Positions 1-8,499 of a stretch of DNA of 64,000 nt are shown here, piece after piece. Under the pieces are notes generated by a model, which did not search any database, had not been told where the DNA came from, and saw only the letters and a program-made list of their open reading frames with translations. The DNA comes from JACVRX01 sp963831385 (lineage in GTDB: Bacteria; Actinomycetota; Actinomycetes; Jiangellales; Jiangellaceae): contig CAWHPW010000011.1 of the NCBI GenBank assembly GCA_963831385.1, forward strand, positions 496,001 to 560,000. The letters are read 5' to 3'. How positions within the stretch are numbered: position 1 is the stretch's first letter; every line of letters starts with the position of its first letter. The translations under genes were made by a program, and so were the position numbers.

Positions 1-94
1 CGATGTCGCCCTCCCGCGACATCCGAAGCAGAATTGCCTCCGCCTGCTCCGCACCACCCGGACTGTCGAAGCGCCACACCGTGAGAGCAGCCAT
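1..94 (-). CDS. DUF1269-type membrane protein, N-terminal fragment
   Basis: The gene runs off the left edge and only about 31 N-terminal residues are present. They begin MAALTVWRFDSPGGAEQAEA, which resembles the conserved start of small actinobacterial DUF1269 proteins. That family usually has a glycine-rich membrane segment further on, which cannot be seen here. The ATG at 94-92 is preceded by a CGGAG-like ribosome site. The family name rests on a short resemblance only and no function is assigned. Confidence 0.6.
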   Translation of the reverse strand, partial: MAALTVWRFDSPGGAEQAEAILLRMSREGDI

Positions 95-168
95 GGGGGA
101 ACTCCGTTCTCGAGGCGTTGATCGGGATGCGGTGGCCTCACCGTACCGCCGCGCATCGGTCCGCTGAA

Positions 169-401
169 CTAGTCGGATTCCAACTCGAACAGTGCAGCCC
201 GGGCGCGAGCTTGTGCCATGGCGTCGATAACTTCGCGTCGAAGTCGGAGTCGCCATCAGCAATCTCGACCATGACGTGCTCGTCAAGCACATCGCCGACG
301 TCTGCCCGCACCTTGCGGACGACGACCCGGGTCACGTTGTCCACCGAATAATGCGTGGCGACCCACCGGGCAGGGCTCTCAGCCGCGGTGACTTTGGGCA
401 C
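169..401 (-). pseudogene. small hypothetical protein, frame broken by one missing base
   Basis: A GTG at 401-399 opens a frame whose first part contains VATHYSVDNVTRVVVRKVRA and then IADGDSDFDA. From there the natural continuation, EVIDAMAQARARAALFELES, lies in another frame and ends with TAG at 171-169. Adding one G in GACGCGAAG (near 230) joins the halves into a protein of about 77 residues. Uncorrected, the frame runs on to 138 through unlike sequence. I do not recognise a family. The missing base could be a sequencing error or a true frameshift. Confidence 0.5.
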
Positions 402-550
402 GCCACTGCCGCACGTTAGGTCCTCGCGGACCAGATGTTCGTTAACGATGCTTGATCGGCCCGTTGGTGGACATCTGGGCCGCGAGGTGGGTCTGCCAGG
501 GCACCTCCGGGTACGTGGCGAACGTCCCGGCGAACATGCCGGCCGCCCAG

Positions 551-1585
551 TCAGCGGGAGCAGGCGACGACCCAGCGGGTCAGAACGTCAGCAGCAGCAC
601 CGGTGTCCACGGCGTCAGCGGCGCGGTCGGTGGCCAGCCGCAGGTCGTCCACGAGAGACTCTCCCACGCCGTCATAGGCGACCAGCGCCGCCGCGGCGTT
701 GAGCAGGACCGCATCACGCACCGGTCCCTTCTCCCCATCGAGGAAGCGTCGTGTGACGTCGGCATTGCGGCTTGCGTCACCGCCGCGCAACGACTCTGCC
801 GACGCTGTGGGAACACCAAGGTCTGCCGGGTCGAGCCGCTCCTCCTGAACCTGACCGTCGCGGACCATCCACACCCGGGAGGTCGTCGTCGTCGTCAGCT
901 CGTCCAGGCCGTCGTCACCGCGAAATACCAGAGCGGACACCCCGCGGCCGGCGAGGACGCCGGCCAGGACTCCGGCCATCCGGGCATCAGCCACCCCCAC
1001 CGCCTGTGCAGACGGCTTCGCGGGGTTGGCGAGCGGCCCGAGGAAGTTGAACGTGGTCGGGATACCGAGCTCGCGGCGCGGGACAGCGGCATGCCGAAGC
1101 GCGGGATGAAACACCGGCGCGAAGCAGAAGGTGATCCCGACCTCGGCGACGATTTCCGCTACCCGGCCTGCCGGCAGGTCCAGCCGGATGCCCAGCTCCT
1201 CCAACAGGTCCGCAGAGCCGCACGCTGAGGACGCCGCCCGGTTCCCGTGCTTGACCACCCGTGCGCCGGCACCTGCCGCGACGAGTGCGGCCATGGTGGA
1301 GATGTTCACCGTGTGCGCGCGGTCCCCGCCTGTTCCGACGACGTCGACGGCCGGGGCGGGAACACTGATCGGCGTCGCGCGTTCGTACATCGCCCGGACC
1401 AGACCGTCAACCTCGTCGACGGTCTCGCCCTTCGAGCGCAGCGCCACGACGAACCCGGCAATCTGAGCCGGCGTGGCGGAACCATCCATGATCTCGCTCA
1501 TGGCCCACGCGGTTGCGTCCGCAGGCAGATCGTGCCGATCGAGGAGCGCGGACAGAACCGTAGGCCAGGTCTGCGCCGTGGTCAC
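551..1585 (-). CDS. trpD: anthranilate phosphoribosyltransferase TrpD
   Basis: Transfers phosphoribose from PRPP to anthranilate, the second step of tryptophan synthesis, in the cytosol. At 344 residues it has the usual family length. The PRPP-binding loop VDVVGTGGDRAHTVNIST is near residue 85, followed by KHGNRAASSACGSADLLEEL and the GPLANPAKP segment. A longer frame extends to 1747, but I start at GTG 1585-1583 because the upstream part is arginine-rich and unlike TrpD. This GTG also overlaps the stop of the preceding receiver-like gene by 4 bases (GTGA), suggesting coupled translation. It is not in a trp operon; a trpD near ctaE/qcr is the arrangement known in Streptomyces. Confidence 0.95.
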   Translation of the reverse strand: MTTAQTWPTVLSALLDRHDLPADATAWAMSEIMDGSATPAQIAGFVVALRSKGETVDEVDGLVRAMYERATPISVPAPAVDVVGTGGDRAHTVNISTMAALVAAGAGARVVKHGNRAASSACGSADLLEELGIRLDLPAGRVAEIVAEVGITFCFAPVFHPALRHAAVPRRELGIPTTFNFLGPLANPAKPSAQAVGVADARMAGVLAGVLAGRGVSALVFRGDDGLDELTTTTTSRVWMVRDGQVQEERLDPADLGVPTASAESLRGGDASRNADVTRRFLDGEKGPVRDAVLLNAAAALVAYDGVGESLVDDLRLATDRAADAVDTGAAADVLTRWVVACSR

Positions 1586-2001
1586 GACATCGCGGGCAGC
1601 GCGCCCATCCGCTCGCGCATGAGCCGGGCCACGGCCGTCGCGACGGCCACGGGATCGAGCGGGTGGGCTACGGCCGCCTCGGCGCGCGACCAGGTCGCGA
1701 GCCACGCGTCCTGGGGTCGACCGATCAGCACCAGAATGGGCGGGCACTTGTAGATCTCGTCTTTGAGCTGCCGAGCCAGGCCCAGCCCGCCGGTGGGCAC
1801 GGCCTCACCGTCCAACACGACGACATCCGCCAGCCTGGCGTCGAGCGCCTTGATCACCGCTGGTGCGGTCGCGCACTCGTGGAACTCGACCTTGGGAAGG
1901 TCGGGGGCCGGCCGCCGGCCAACGGCCGCCTTGACCCTGTCCCGGGTGGTGCGGTCGTCGCTGTAGACCAGAACCGTCATTGTCGGCTCGGACGTGCTCA
2001 T
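1582..2001 (-). CDS. response-regulator receiver-like protein
   Basis: A 139-residue single-domain protein starting MSTSEPTMTVLVYSDDRTTR. The fold pattern is receiver-like: an N-terminal acidic pair (SDD), VVVLDGEAVPTGGLGLARQL with Asp at the usual phosphoacceptor place, then ILVLIGRPQDAWLATWSRAE. No output domain or partner kinase is present. The helix after the third strand carries two tryptophans, and the usual conserved Lys after the fifth strand is not obvious, so phosphorylation is uncertain. ATG 2001 is preceded by a GGAGGAC-like site. It precedes trpD with a 4-base overlap. Role unknown. Confidence 0.8.
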   Translation of the reverse strand: MSTSEPTMTVLVYSDDRTTRDRVKAAVGRRPAPDLPKVEFHECATAPAVIKALDARLADVVVLDGEAVPTGGLGLARQLKDEIYKCPPILVLIGRPQDAWLATWSRAEAAVAHPLDPVAVATAVARLMRERMGALPAMS

Positions 2002-2176
2002 CTGGTGTCCTCCGCGAGGGCCGGCACAGTGTGCGTCAGGCTCTGCCCGGATGGTACCGGCTTCAGTAGTGGCAGGGCCCACGGGCGAGCCGTCGCCGAA
2101 CCACCTCGGACCGAGCAACACGCCGCCGAAACTTCAATGCCGGGTCGGGGTGTGCTCGTCCGCGCCGCTCGACATA

Positions 2177-2821
2177 ATGGCGACCGTGGCCACGACCGTC
2201 GTAACCAGCGCCGCCGTCCCGGCGCCGGAGCGCCCTAACCTGGTCTCGGTTGGCACGATCGTCTGGCTGTCCAGCGAGCTGATGTTCTTCGCGGCGTTGT
2301 TCGCCGTCTATTTCACCCTCCGGTCGGCCGCGCCGGACCTGTGGGAGGAGCAGTCCGAGCTGCTCAACATCCCATACTCCACCGTGAACACGATCATCCT
2401 GGTGCTCTCGTCGGTGACCTGCCAGATGGGGGTGCTGCGGGCCGAACGCGGCCAGGTCGGGCGCACCGGCAGCGCACTCAACGTGCGGTCGTGGGGCCTG
2501 CGCGAGTGGTTCGTTCTGACCTTCGTCATGGGCGCTGTCTTCATCGCCGGTCAGGTGTACGAGTACGCCAACCTGGTCCAGGAGGAGGGGCTGACGCTGT
2601 CCAGCGACCCCTACGGCTCGATCTTCTACCTGGCCACCGGATTCCACGGTCTGCACGTCACTGGCGGTCTCATCGCCTTCCTTCTGGTGCTGGGCCGGAC
2701 GTTCATGGCGCGCCGCTTCACCCATGAACAGGCCACCAGCGCGATCGTCGTCTCCTACTACTGGCACTTCGTCGACGTCGTCTGGATCGCGCTTTTCCTG
2801 ACCATCTACGTGATCAAGTGA
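2177..2821 (+). CDS. ctaE: cytochrome c oxidase subunit III (CtaE)
   Basis: Subunit III of the aa3-type cytochrome c oxidase, an integral membrane protein that stabilises the catalytic core. The 214-residue product has five likely membrane segments. Characteristic stretches are WLSSELMFFAALFAVYFTLR, GQVYEYANLVQEEGLTLSS, FYLATGFHGLHVTGG and SYYWHFVDVVWIALFLTIYV. The start is taken at ATG 2177 because the open frame to its left (to 1994) has no membrane-protein character. It leads the ctaE-qcrC-qcrA-qcrB cluster, the standard actinobacterial order for building the bc1-aa3 supercomplex. Confidence 0.96.
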   Translation: MATVATTVVTSAAVPAPERPNLVSVGTIVWLSSELMFFAALFAVYFTLRSAAPDLWEEQSELLNIPYSTVNTIILVLSSVTCQMGVLRAERGQVGRTGSALNVRSWGLREWFVLTFVMGAVFIAGQVYEYANLVQEEGLTLSSDPYGSIFYLATGFHGLHVTGGLIAFLLVLGRTFMARRFTHEQATSAIVVSYYWHFVDVVWIALFLTIYVIK

Positions 2822-2832
2822 CGAGGAGCGAC

Positions 2833-3636
2833 GTGTCCGCGATCTCCGCCCGCCGCCGGCACCGCCTCGCCCCCGTCGTCGTCCTCCTGCTCGCGCTGTT
2901 CGTGCTGGGCGCCATCTACGCGGCATTCGCGCCCGAGAGCAGGGCTCAGGTCCAGACCTCGACCTCGGCCGAAGTCGAAGAGGGCAAGAAATTGTTCGCG
3001 ATCGGTTGCGCCTCCTGCCACGGCCTGGGTGGAGAAGGTCAAGTTCGCGACGACGGCACCGTGATCGGCCCATCGTTGATCGGCGTCGGTGCCGCCGCAG
3101 TCGACTTCCAGGTGAGCACCGGTCGGATGCCGATGGCCGCTCCGGGCGCCCAGGCTCCGGAGAAGAAAGTCGCGTACACCGAGGAGGAGATTGCCCAACT
3201 CGCCGCCTTCGTCGCGTCGCTGGCTCCTGGGCCCGAGGTTCCCGACGACGACGTCCTCGACATCTCCGCGGGCGATGTCGGCCGCGGCGGTGAGTTGTTC
3301 CGGATCAACTGTTCGGCCTGCCACAACACGACCGGTCAAGGCGGGGCGCTGTCATACGGCAAGTACGCGCCCAGCATCACCGGCCTGGAGCCCAAGATCA
3401 TCTACGAAGCCATGATCACCGGTCCGCAGTCCATGCCGGTGTTCAACGACGACACGCTCTCCCCGGAGGAGAAGCGGGACATCATGGCGTTCCTGGACTC
3501 GGTGGGCGAGGAGGAGAACCCCGGCGGCTTGGGTATTGGGCGCGGCGGGCCGGTGCCCGAAGGACTGTGGGGGTGGCTCGTCGGCATCGGCGGACTCATC
3601 GGTGCGGCCGTCTGGATCGGGACGAAGGCATCATGA
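2833..3636 (+). CDS. qcrC: di-haem cytochrome c subunit of the bc1 complex (QcrC)
   Basis: Carries electrons from the Rieske protein to cytochrome oxidase. The 267-residue protein has an N-terminal membrane anchor (VVVLLLALFVLGAIYAAFA), two c-type haem sites (CASCHG and CSACHN) each starting a cytochrome c domain, axial-Met candidates such as GRMPM and SMPVF, and a C-terminal membrane helix. This di-haem form is the actinobacterial one that replaces a separate soluble cytochrome c. I start at GTG 2833 because GAGGAG lies at 2823-2828. An in-frame GTG at 2818 that overlaps the ctaE stop is possible. The stop lies inside the first unit of a tandem repeat. Confidence 0.95.
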   Translation: MSAISARRRHRLAPVVVLLLALFVLGAIYAAFAPESRAQVQTSTSAEVEEGKKLFAIGCASCHGLGGEGQVRDDGTVIGPSLIGVGAAAVDFQVSTGRMPMAAPGAQAPEKKVAYTEEEIAQLAAFVASLAPGPEVPDDDVLDISAGDVGRGGELFRINCSACHNTTGQGGALSYGKYAPSITGLEPKIIYEAMITGPQSMPVFNDDTLSPEEKRDIMAFLDSVGEEENPGGLGIGRGGPVPEGLWGWLVGIGGLIGAAVWIGTKAS

Positions 3637-3696
3637 GCAAGGCATCATGAGCAAGGCGCCATTGAGCAAGGCATCATTGAGCAAGGCGGCGTGAGC
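3625..3696 (+). repeat. five 14-15 bp tandem repeats between qcrC and qcrA
   Basis: Five consecutive units: AAGGCATCATGAGC at 3625 and again at 3639, AAGGCGCCATTGAGC at 3653, AAGGCATCATTGAGC at 3668 and AAGGCGGCGTGAGC at 3683. The first contains the qcrC stop as ATGA and the last contains GTGAGC, a possible qcrA start. Each exact copy forms a minute frame (ATG then four codons then TGA). This looks like replication-slippage expansion of an ATGA stop-start junction. Confidence 0.95.
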
Positions 3697-3714
3697 ACCG
3701 AGGAAAGGGCACAG

Positions 3715-4818
3715 ATGTCCGAGCACACGGGGCACGTTCCCGGGGGTGAGCGTGCAGGTGCCGACGTCGAGTTCGCCGGCGACGACATCGAGCGGCCCGA
3801 GCCGACCGGTCACCCCGTTCCGGACACCGTGGCCGAGCCCATCCCCGACCCCGGCGTCGAACCTCCCATCGAGCGGCTTGCTGACGTCAACCCCAAACTC
3901 GAACGGCGGGCCGAGCGTCAGGTCGCCGGCATGTTCGGGCTGTCCGCGCTGCTGGTCATCGGCTTCGTCATCGCCTTCGTGTTCGTGCCCATCGAGGGCA
4001 CCGACGACGTCGTCGCATCCGTTCGCACCTCGAACCTCGCCCTCGGCTTGACTCTTGGACTGGCACTGTTCCTGATCGGTGCGGGAGCCATCCACTGGGC
4101 CAAGAAGCTGATGCCGGACCAGGAGGTAGTGCACGAGCGGCACGAGTTGCGCAGCACCGACGAGGTCAGGGCCGCGACGCTGGCCGAATTCGAGCAGGGC
4201 GCCGAAGACAGTGGGTTCGGCCGCCGCAAGCTGATCCGCAACTCGCTGATCGGCACGATGCTCCTCCTCCCGCTGCCCGCGGTGGTGCTCCTGCGCGACC
4301 TCGGTCCGCTACCTGGCAACGCGAAGAACCAGACGCTGTGGGGCCCGGACGTACGGGTCATGACCGACGGGCCCGAGCCCAGACCCCTACGGCCATCGGA
4401 CTTCGAGCTCGGTTCCCTCGTCAACGCCATGCCGGAAACCTTCGAAGAACTGCCCGAAGAAGGGCCCGACCGCCTCAACCAGCGGGCGAAATCGCCGGTC
4501 ATCGTGGTGCGGATGCTGCCCGACGAAATCGACGCCGCACCGGGCCGGGAGAACTGGAACGTCGGCGGCATCCTCGCGTACTCGAAGATCTGCACCCACG
4601 TCGGCTGCCCGATCAACCTCTATGAGCAAACGACGCACAACCTGCTCTGCCCGTGCCACCAGTCCATGTTCGCTCTAGCCGACAATGGCAAGGTCATCTT
4701 CGGCCCGGCGGCGCGCAGCCTGCCGCAGTTACCCCTCGCCGTCGACGACGAGGGATACTTGGTCTCACAGAGCGACTTCACCGAGCCGGTGGGCCCGAGC
4801 TACTGGGAGCGGGGATGA
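3715..4818 (+). CDS. qcrA: Rieske iron-sulfur subunit of the bc1 complex (QcrA)
   Basis: Moves electrons from quinol to the cytochrome c subunit. Of 367 residues, the first 80 or so are hydrophilic and acidic, followed by three membrane helices, which is the actinobacterial three-helix form. The Rieske domain has the cluster-binding boxes CTHVGCPINL and CPCHQS, whose Cys/His pairs hold the 2Fe-2S centre. Two starts are possible: ATG 3715 with AGGAAAGG at 3701-3708, used here, and GTG 3691 inside the last unit of the tandem repeat. The stop overlaps the qcrB start as ATGA. Confidence 0.94.
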   Translation: MSEHTGHVPGGERAGADVEFAGDDIERPEPTGHPVPDTVAEPIPDPGVEPPIERLADVNPKLERRAERQVAGMFGLSALLVIGFVIAFVFVPIEGTDDVVASVRTSNLALGLTLGLALFLIGAGAIHWAKKLMPDQEVVHERHELRSTDEVRAATLAEFEQGAEDSGFGRRKLIRNSLIGTMLLLPLPAVVLLRDLGPLPGNAKNQTLWGPDVRVMTDGPEPRPLRPSDFELGSLVNAMPETFEELPEEGPDRLNQRAKSPVIVVRMLPDEIDAAPGRENWNVGGILAYSKICTHVGCPINLYEQTTHNLLCPCHQSMFALADNGKVIFGPAARSLPQLPLAVDDEGYLVSQSDFTEPVGPSYWERG

Positions 4819-6503
4819 GTGTCGTCGTCAACGGTGCGGGCAAGGTGGTCGACTTCGTCGACCAGCGCGTCACCACCAACAACTGGCTCAGGCGCAACCT
4901 GCGCAAGGTCTTTCCCGACCACTGGTCGTTCCTGCTCGGCGAGATCGCGCTGTACAGCTTCATCGTCCTGCTCCTGTCGGGCACCTTCCTGACCCTGTGG
5001 TTCAAGCCGTCGATGGTGGAGGTCGTCTACGAGGGTGCCTACGTGCCGCTCAACGGCGTGCAGATGTCGGAGGCGTTCTCGTCCACGCTGGACTTGTCCT
5101 TCGAGGTCCGCGGCGGCCTGCTGATGCGCCAGATCCACCACTGGGCGGCGTTGTTGTTCCTGGCCGCGATATCGGTGCACATGTTGCGCATCTTCTTCAC
5201 CGGCGCGTTCCGCAAGCCCCGCGAGATCAACTGGGTGATCGGCGTCCTGATGCTGGTGTTCAGTTTCATCGCGGGCTTCACCGGCTACTCGCTGCCCGAC
5301 GACCTGCTCTCCGGCACCGGCATGAGGATCATCGAAGGCGGCATGCTGGCCACGCCCGTGGTCGGAACCTACCTGTCGTTCTTCCTCTTCGGCGGTGAGT
5401 ACCCCGGCGAGGACGCGATCGCCCGGCTCTACCCGATCCACATCCTGCTCGTCCCCGGGCTCATCCTCGCGCTGGTGACGGTGCACCTGATACTGCTCTG
5501 GTACCAGAAGCACACGCAGTGGGGCGGGCCTGGCCGGACCGAGAGCAACGTCGTCGGCTTTCCGCTTCTGCCGATCTACGTGGCGAAGGCCGGTGGGTTC
5601 TTCTTCATCGTCTTCGGCGTGATCGTGCTGATGTCGGCGGCCATCCAGATCAACCCAGTGTGGCTCTGGGGACCGTACAACCCGGCCCTGGTCAGCGCCG
5701 GTACTCAACCGGACTGGTACGTCGGCTTTCTCGACGGCGCGCTGCGGATAATGCCCAACTGGGAGACGACGCTGTTCGGGTTCACCCTGAGTTGGAACGT
5801 GCTGATCCCGTCGGCGATCGTGCCGACGCTCATCCTGATCCCGTTGCTTCTCTACCCCTGGCTGGAGCAGTGGGTCAGCGGCGACTGGCGCGAACACCAC
5901 ATCCTGGACCGCCCGCGCAACCAGCCTGTCCGCACCGGCCTCGGCGTGGCGTTTGTCACGTTCTACATCCTGCTGTGGATCGCCGGTGGCAACGACTTCT
6001 TCGCGACGATCTTCGAGATACCGGTCAACTGGATCACCTGGTTCATGCGGTTCGCGGTGATCCTGCTGCCGCCGATCATGTTCTGGGTGACGAAGCGGAT
6101 GTGCCTGGGGCTGCAACGCCGCGACCGGGACAAGGTCATGCACGGCCGTGAATCTGGAGTGATCATGGTCAGCCCGGACGGGGAGTTCTCCGAACTGCAC
6201 GCCCCTATCTCCCACGAGGCTGCCTACTCGCTCACCGCGCACCGGCGTCAGGTCCCCGTCCAGCTCGAGCCCGAGACCGATGAGAACGGGATTCCCGCAC
6301 CCCGTCGGCGGATCGAGAAGGTGCGATCGCGGATCTCGTCGTTCTATTTCGGGGACGTGGTGCAAAAGCCGACGGCACATGAGCTCGAGCTGGCACATCA
6401 TGACGGCCACGGCGACGGCCACGGCGATGGCCACGTGGCGCTCGAAGCATCCGGCGACCAGCCCGCCGCAGAGCCCAGTGAGGTCACCGGCCGGGATCAC
6501 TGA
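4815..6503 (+). CDS. qcrB: cytochrome b subunit of the bc1 complex (QcrB)
   Basis: Membrane core of the menaquinol-cytochrome c reductase, holding two b haems and the quinol sites. Of 562 residues, the N-terminal half has the haem-ligand helices RQIHHWAALLFLAAISVHML and HILLVPGLILALVTVHLILL. Further helices follow up to about residue 430. The hydrophilic C-terminal extension of about 120 residues is typical of actinobacterial QcrB. Here it ends with a His/Gly/Asp repeat (HDGHGDGHGDGH), which could bind metal. ATG 4815 overlaps the qcrA stop (ATGA). A longer frame reaching back to 4653 is only a shadow over qcrA. Confidence 0.96.
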   Translation: MSVVVNGAGKVVDFVDQRVTTNNWLRRNLRKVFPDHWSFLLGEIALYSFIVLLLSGTFLTLWFKPSMVEVVYEGAYVPLNGVQMSEAFSSTLDLSFEVRGGLLMRQIHHWAALLFLAAISVHMLRIFFTGAFRKPREINWVIGVLMLVFSFIAGFTGYSLPDDLLSGTGMRIIEGGMLATPVVGTYLSFFLFGGEYPGEDAIARLYPIHILLVPGLILALVTVHLILLWYQKHTQWGGPGRTESNVVGFPLLPIYVAKAGGFFFIVFGVIVLMSAAIQINPVWLWGPYNPALVSAGTQPDWYVGFLDGALRIMPNWETTLFGFTLSWNVLIPSAIVPTLILIPLLLYPWLEQWVSGDWREHHILDRPRNQPVRTGLGVAFVTFYILLWIAGGNDFFATIFEIPVNWITWFMRFAVILLPPIMFWVTKRMCLGLQRRDRDKVMHGRESGVIMVSPDGEFSELHAPISHEAAYSLTAHRRQVPVQLEPETDENGIPAPRRRIEKVRSRISSFYFGDVVQKPTAHELELAHHDGHGDGHGDGHVALEASGDQPAAEPSEVTGRDH

Positions 6504-6538
6504 CTCCGGGGTGCGTCCGCGGATGGCCGCTGTCAGCC

Positions 6539-7441
6539 TCAATCGGTTGCTGCACGTTCCAGCCCGGCCACACACTCGGCAACGAGTTTTGGATGCCCCT
6601 CGGCGCGGCCGTATGCAGCCAGGACTGCGCACAAGTTGAGCGCCAGGACACGGGCGCGTAGCAGCTGATGAGGGTCGAGCTCGCCGTAGACCGCCAGGAA
6701 GTCGGCACGTTGCCCGGGCTCGAGGAAGCTCCATAGGAGGCTGAGGTCCGTCGCCGGATCGGAGCGGCACAGGTCGACCCAGTCGATGACGCCGCTCAAT
6801 CGGCCGTTGGCAACAAGCAGTTGGCGGACATGCACGTCGCCGTGGCAGACAACGACATGCCGAGCTGAAGGGAGCTGCTCAGCCTCGTCGAGCAGTGCCG
6901 CGACGGATACGTGCGGTTTCCAGAGCTCGAGGTCCTCGGCCTGCGCGATGGCTAGGCGGGTCATCGGCACGCGTCTGGTCATGTCGGCGCGGGCATTTCC
7001 GTCGACTGGAAGCTCGGCGCCCAAGCCGAGGATCTCTTCGTCGTGAAGGCGGCGTAGGAAGCCCGCCAGCTCGAGAGCCACCGTCAGGCGTGCCGAGCCA
7101 CTGAGCGGCATCTCCCACGGTTCCACCCCGGGGATGAACCGTGCGCCGAAGAACGGCCACGGAAACTCCTCGCTGGGCTCACCGACAAAACGAGGTTCCG
7201 GTATCGGTACCGGCAGCAGCGGCGCGAGACGAGGCAGCCACACGAGCTCTCGCTCGATCCCAGGGACGACGATCGCGCGCCGAGGGAAGCCAAAGGCCCA
7301 CGTCTCGTTGACGAGCCAAACTGTCCGGTCCCAGCCAGTGGCAAGCAGCCGCACGGAAGATAACTCGAGCTCTCGGAACTGCCCCAGTAACCGCCGGGCG
7401 AGTGCTTCGTCGACCACGATCTCCGCCGCCCAAGGCTGCAT
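6539..7441 (-). CDS. aminoglycoside phosphotransferase-family kinase
   Basis: A 300-residue APH/choline-kinase-fold protein of unknown substrate. The nucleotide lobe is at the N-terminus, FLRRLHDEE lies mid-protein, the catalytic loop reads CHGDVHVRQLLVANG and the metal-binding site GVIDWVDLC. In most family members the eighth catalytic-loop position is Asn (HGDxxxxN); here it is Gln. I infer a cytosolic small-molecule kinase rather than a proven resistance enzyme. It stands alone, convergent with qcrB. Confidence 0.88.
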   Translation of the reverse strand: MQPWAAEIVVDEALARRLLGQFRELELSSVRLLATGWDRTVWLVNETWAFGFPRRAIVVPGIERELVWLPRLAPLLPVPIPEPRFVGEPSEEFPWPFFGARFIPGVEPWEMPLSGSARLTVALELAGFLRRLHDEEILGLGAELPVDGNARADMTRRVPMTRLAIAQAEDLELWKPHVSVAALLDEAEQLPSARHVVVCHGDVHVRQLLVANGRLSGVIDWVDLCRSDPATDLSLLWSFLEPGQRADFLAVYGELDPHQLLRARVLALNLCAVLAAYGRAEGHPKLVAECVAGLERAATD

Positions 7442-7562
7442 TCGCTCAGTCTGCCGCCAGGGCCGACCGAGGAATGAACTCAGGCATGCGGCTCGTGGAC
7501 TCGAACCGCCGATCCCTCCTTACGATGAGACGGGCATTCAGCCGTCGGAAGGGGTTCGGCCA

Positions 7563-8489
7563 GTGTCGCGACGGGGCTGGGTCTTGTTCATCGCGATGGG
7601 TGTCATCTGGGGCGTCCCGTACTTGCTGATCAAGGTCGCAGTCGCGGAGTTCTCTCCTGCCGCTCTGGTGCTGGCCCGCACCCTGCTCGCGGCCGCGCTA
7701 CTGGTGCCGATCGCGGCCATGAACGGCCATCTTCGCCCGCTCTTGCCGTTCTGGCGTCCGCTACTGATCTACACGGTGATCGAGATCTGCATCCCGTGGC
7801 TGCTGCTCAGCTATGCCGAACTGCGGCTGTCCAGCTCGCTGACCGGCCTGCTGGTCGCCGCCGTGCCGTTGGTCGGCGCAGTCCTGGTGTGGGGCACCGG
7901 GCAGGAGCGAATCGAGGGCCGGCGGGTGGCTGGCCTGCTCATCGGCTTCGCCGGGGTCGCGGCTTTGGTGGGCTTCGACGTCGGCGCAGGCGACCTCTGG
8001 TCGGTAGCAGCCATCATGGTCGTCGCGTTCTGCTACGCGCTGGGTCCGTTGATCTTGTCCCGCTATCTGTCCGGCCTGCCTGGTTTAGGGGTCGTCGCAG
8101 CCTCGCTCGCGATCACGGCGGTGATCTACCTACCGTTCGGCTGGAGCCAATGGCCCAGTGGCCCGGTGTCTGTACAGGCGTGGCTGTCAGTGGTTGCCCT
8201 GGCGGTCGTGTGCACAGCGATCGCCTTCGTCGTCTTCTTCCAGTTGATCGCCGAAGTCGGCCCCGCTCGGGCGGTCGTGATCACCTACGTGAACCCTGCC
8301 GTCGCCCTCGTGCTGGGGGCCATCGTCCTGGACGAGGCCATCACCGTCGCCATCCTGGTCGGCTTCGCTCTCATCCTGGTCGGGTCCGTCCTCGCCACGG
8401 CTCGCAACCGCGAGGTTCCCGCCCCCACCCGCCAGCGCGCACGCGACGTCGACTCGACCTGCCTGTCCAACCCACTTCCGGAACCCTAG
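7563..8489 (+). CDS. EamA-family drug/metabolite transporter
   Basis: A 308-residue membrane protein with about ten helices arranged as two EamA repeats. The first begins VLFIAMGVIWGVPYLLIKVA and the second begins near residue 150 (WSVAAIMVVAFCYALGPLIL). It ends in a short charged cytoplasmic tail. EamA proteins export or take up small metabolites, and the substrate cannot be read from sequence. GTG 7563 is chosen because GGAAGGGG lies at 7547-7554, 8 bases upstream. The longer frame from 7134 is antisense to the neighbouring phosphotransferase. Confidence 0.92.
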   Translation: MSRRGWVLFIAMGVIWGVPYLLIKVAVAEFSPAALVLARTLLAAALLVPIAAMNGHLRPLLPFWRPLLIYTVIEICIPWLLLSYAELRLSSSLTGLLVAAVPLVGAVLVWGTGQERIEGRRVAGLLIGFAGVAALVGFDVGAGDLWSVAAIMVVAFCYALGPLILSRYLSGLPGLGVVAASLAITAVIYLPFGWSQWPSGPVSVQAWLSVVALAVVCTAIAFVVFFQLIAEVGPARAVVITYVNPAVALVLGAIVLDEAITVAILVGFALILVGSVLATARNREVPAPTRQRARDVDSTCLSNPLPEP

Positions 8490-8499
8490 GCTCACGACT

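Noticed and set aside
6398..6440. His/Gly/Asp repeat at the QcrB C-terminus as a separate metal-binding system
   Set aside because: It is a short in-frame tail of a known variable region; noted in the gene entry only.
4800..6770. A 656-codon open frame antisense to qcrB, and similar long antisense frames over lpd, ctaD and sucB
   Set aside because: They are GC-rich shadows of strongly conserved genes, rich in Arg, Gln and His, with no motifs.
7443..7562. A tRNA-like stretch on the minus strand (GGTTCGAGTCC with flanking GC-rich DNA) between the phosphotransferase and EamA genes
   Set aside because: The T-arm does not pair well and no complete acceptor, D-arm or anticodon stem could be drawn; at most it is a remnant or chance.
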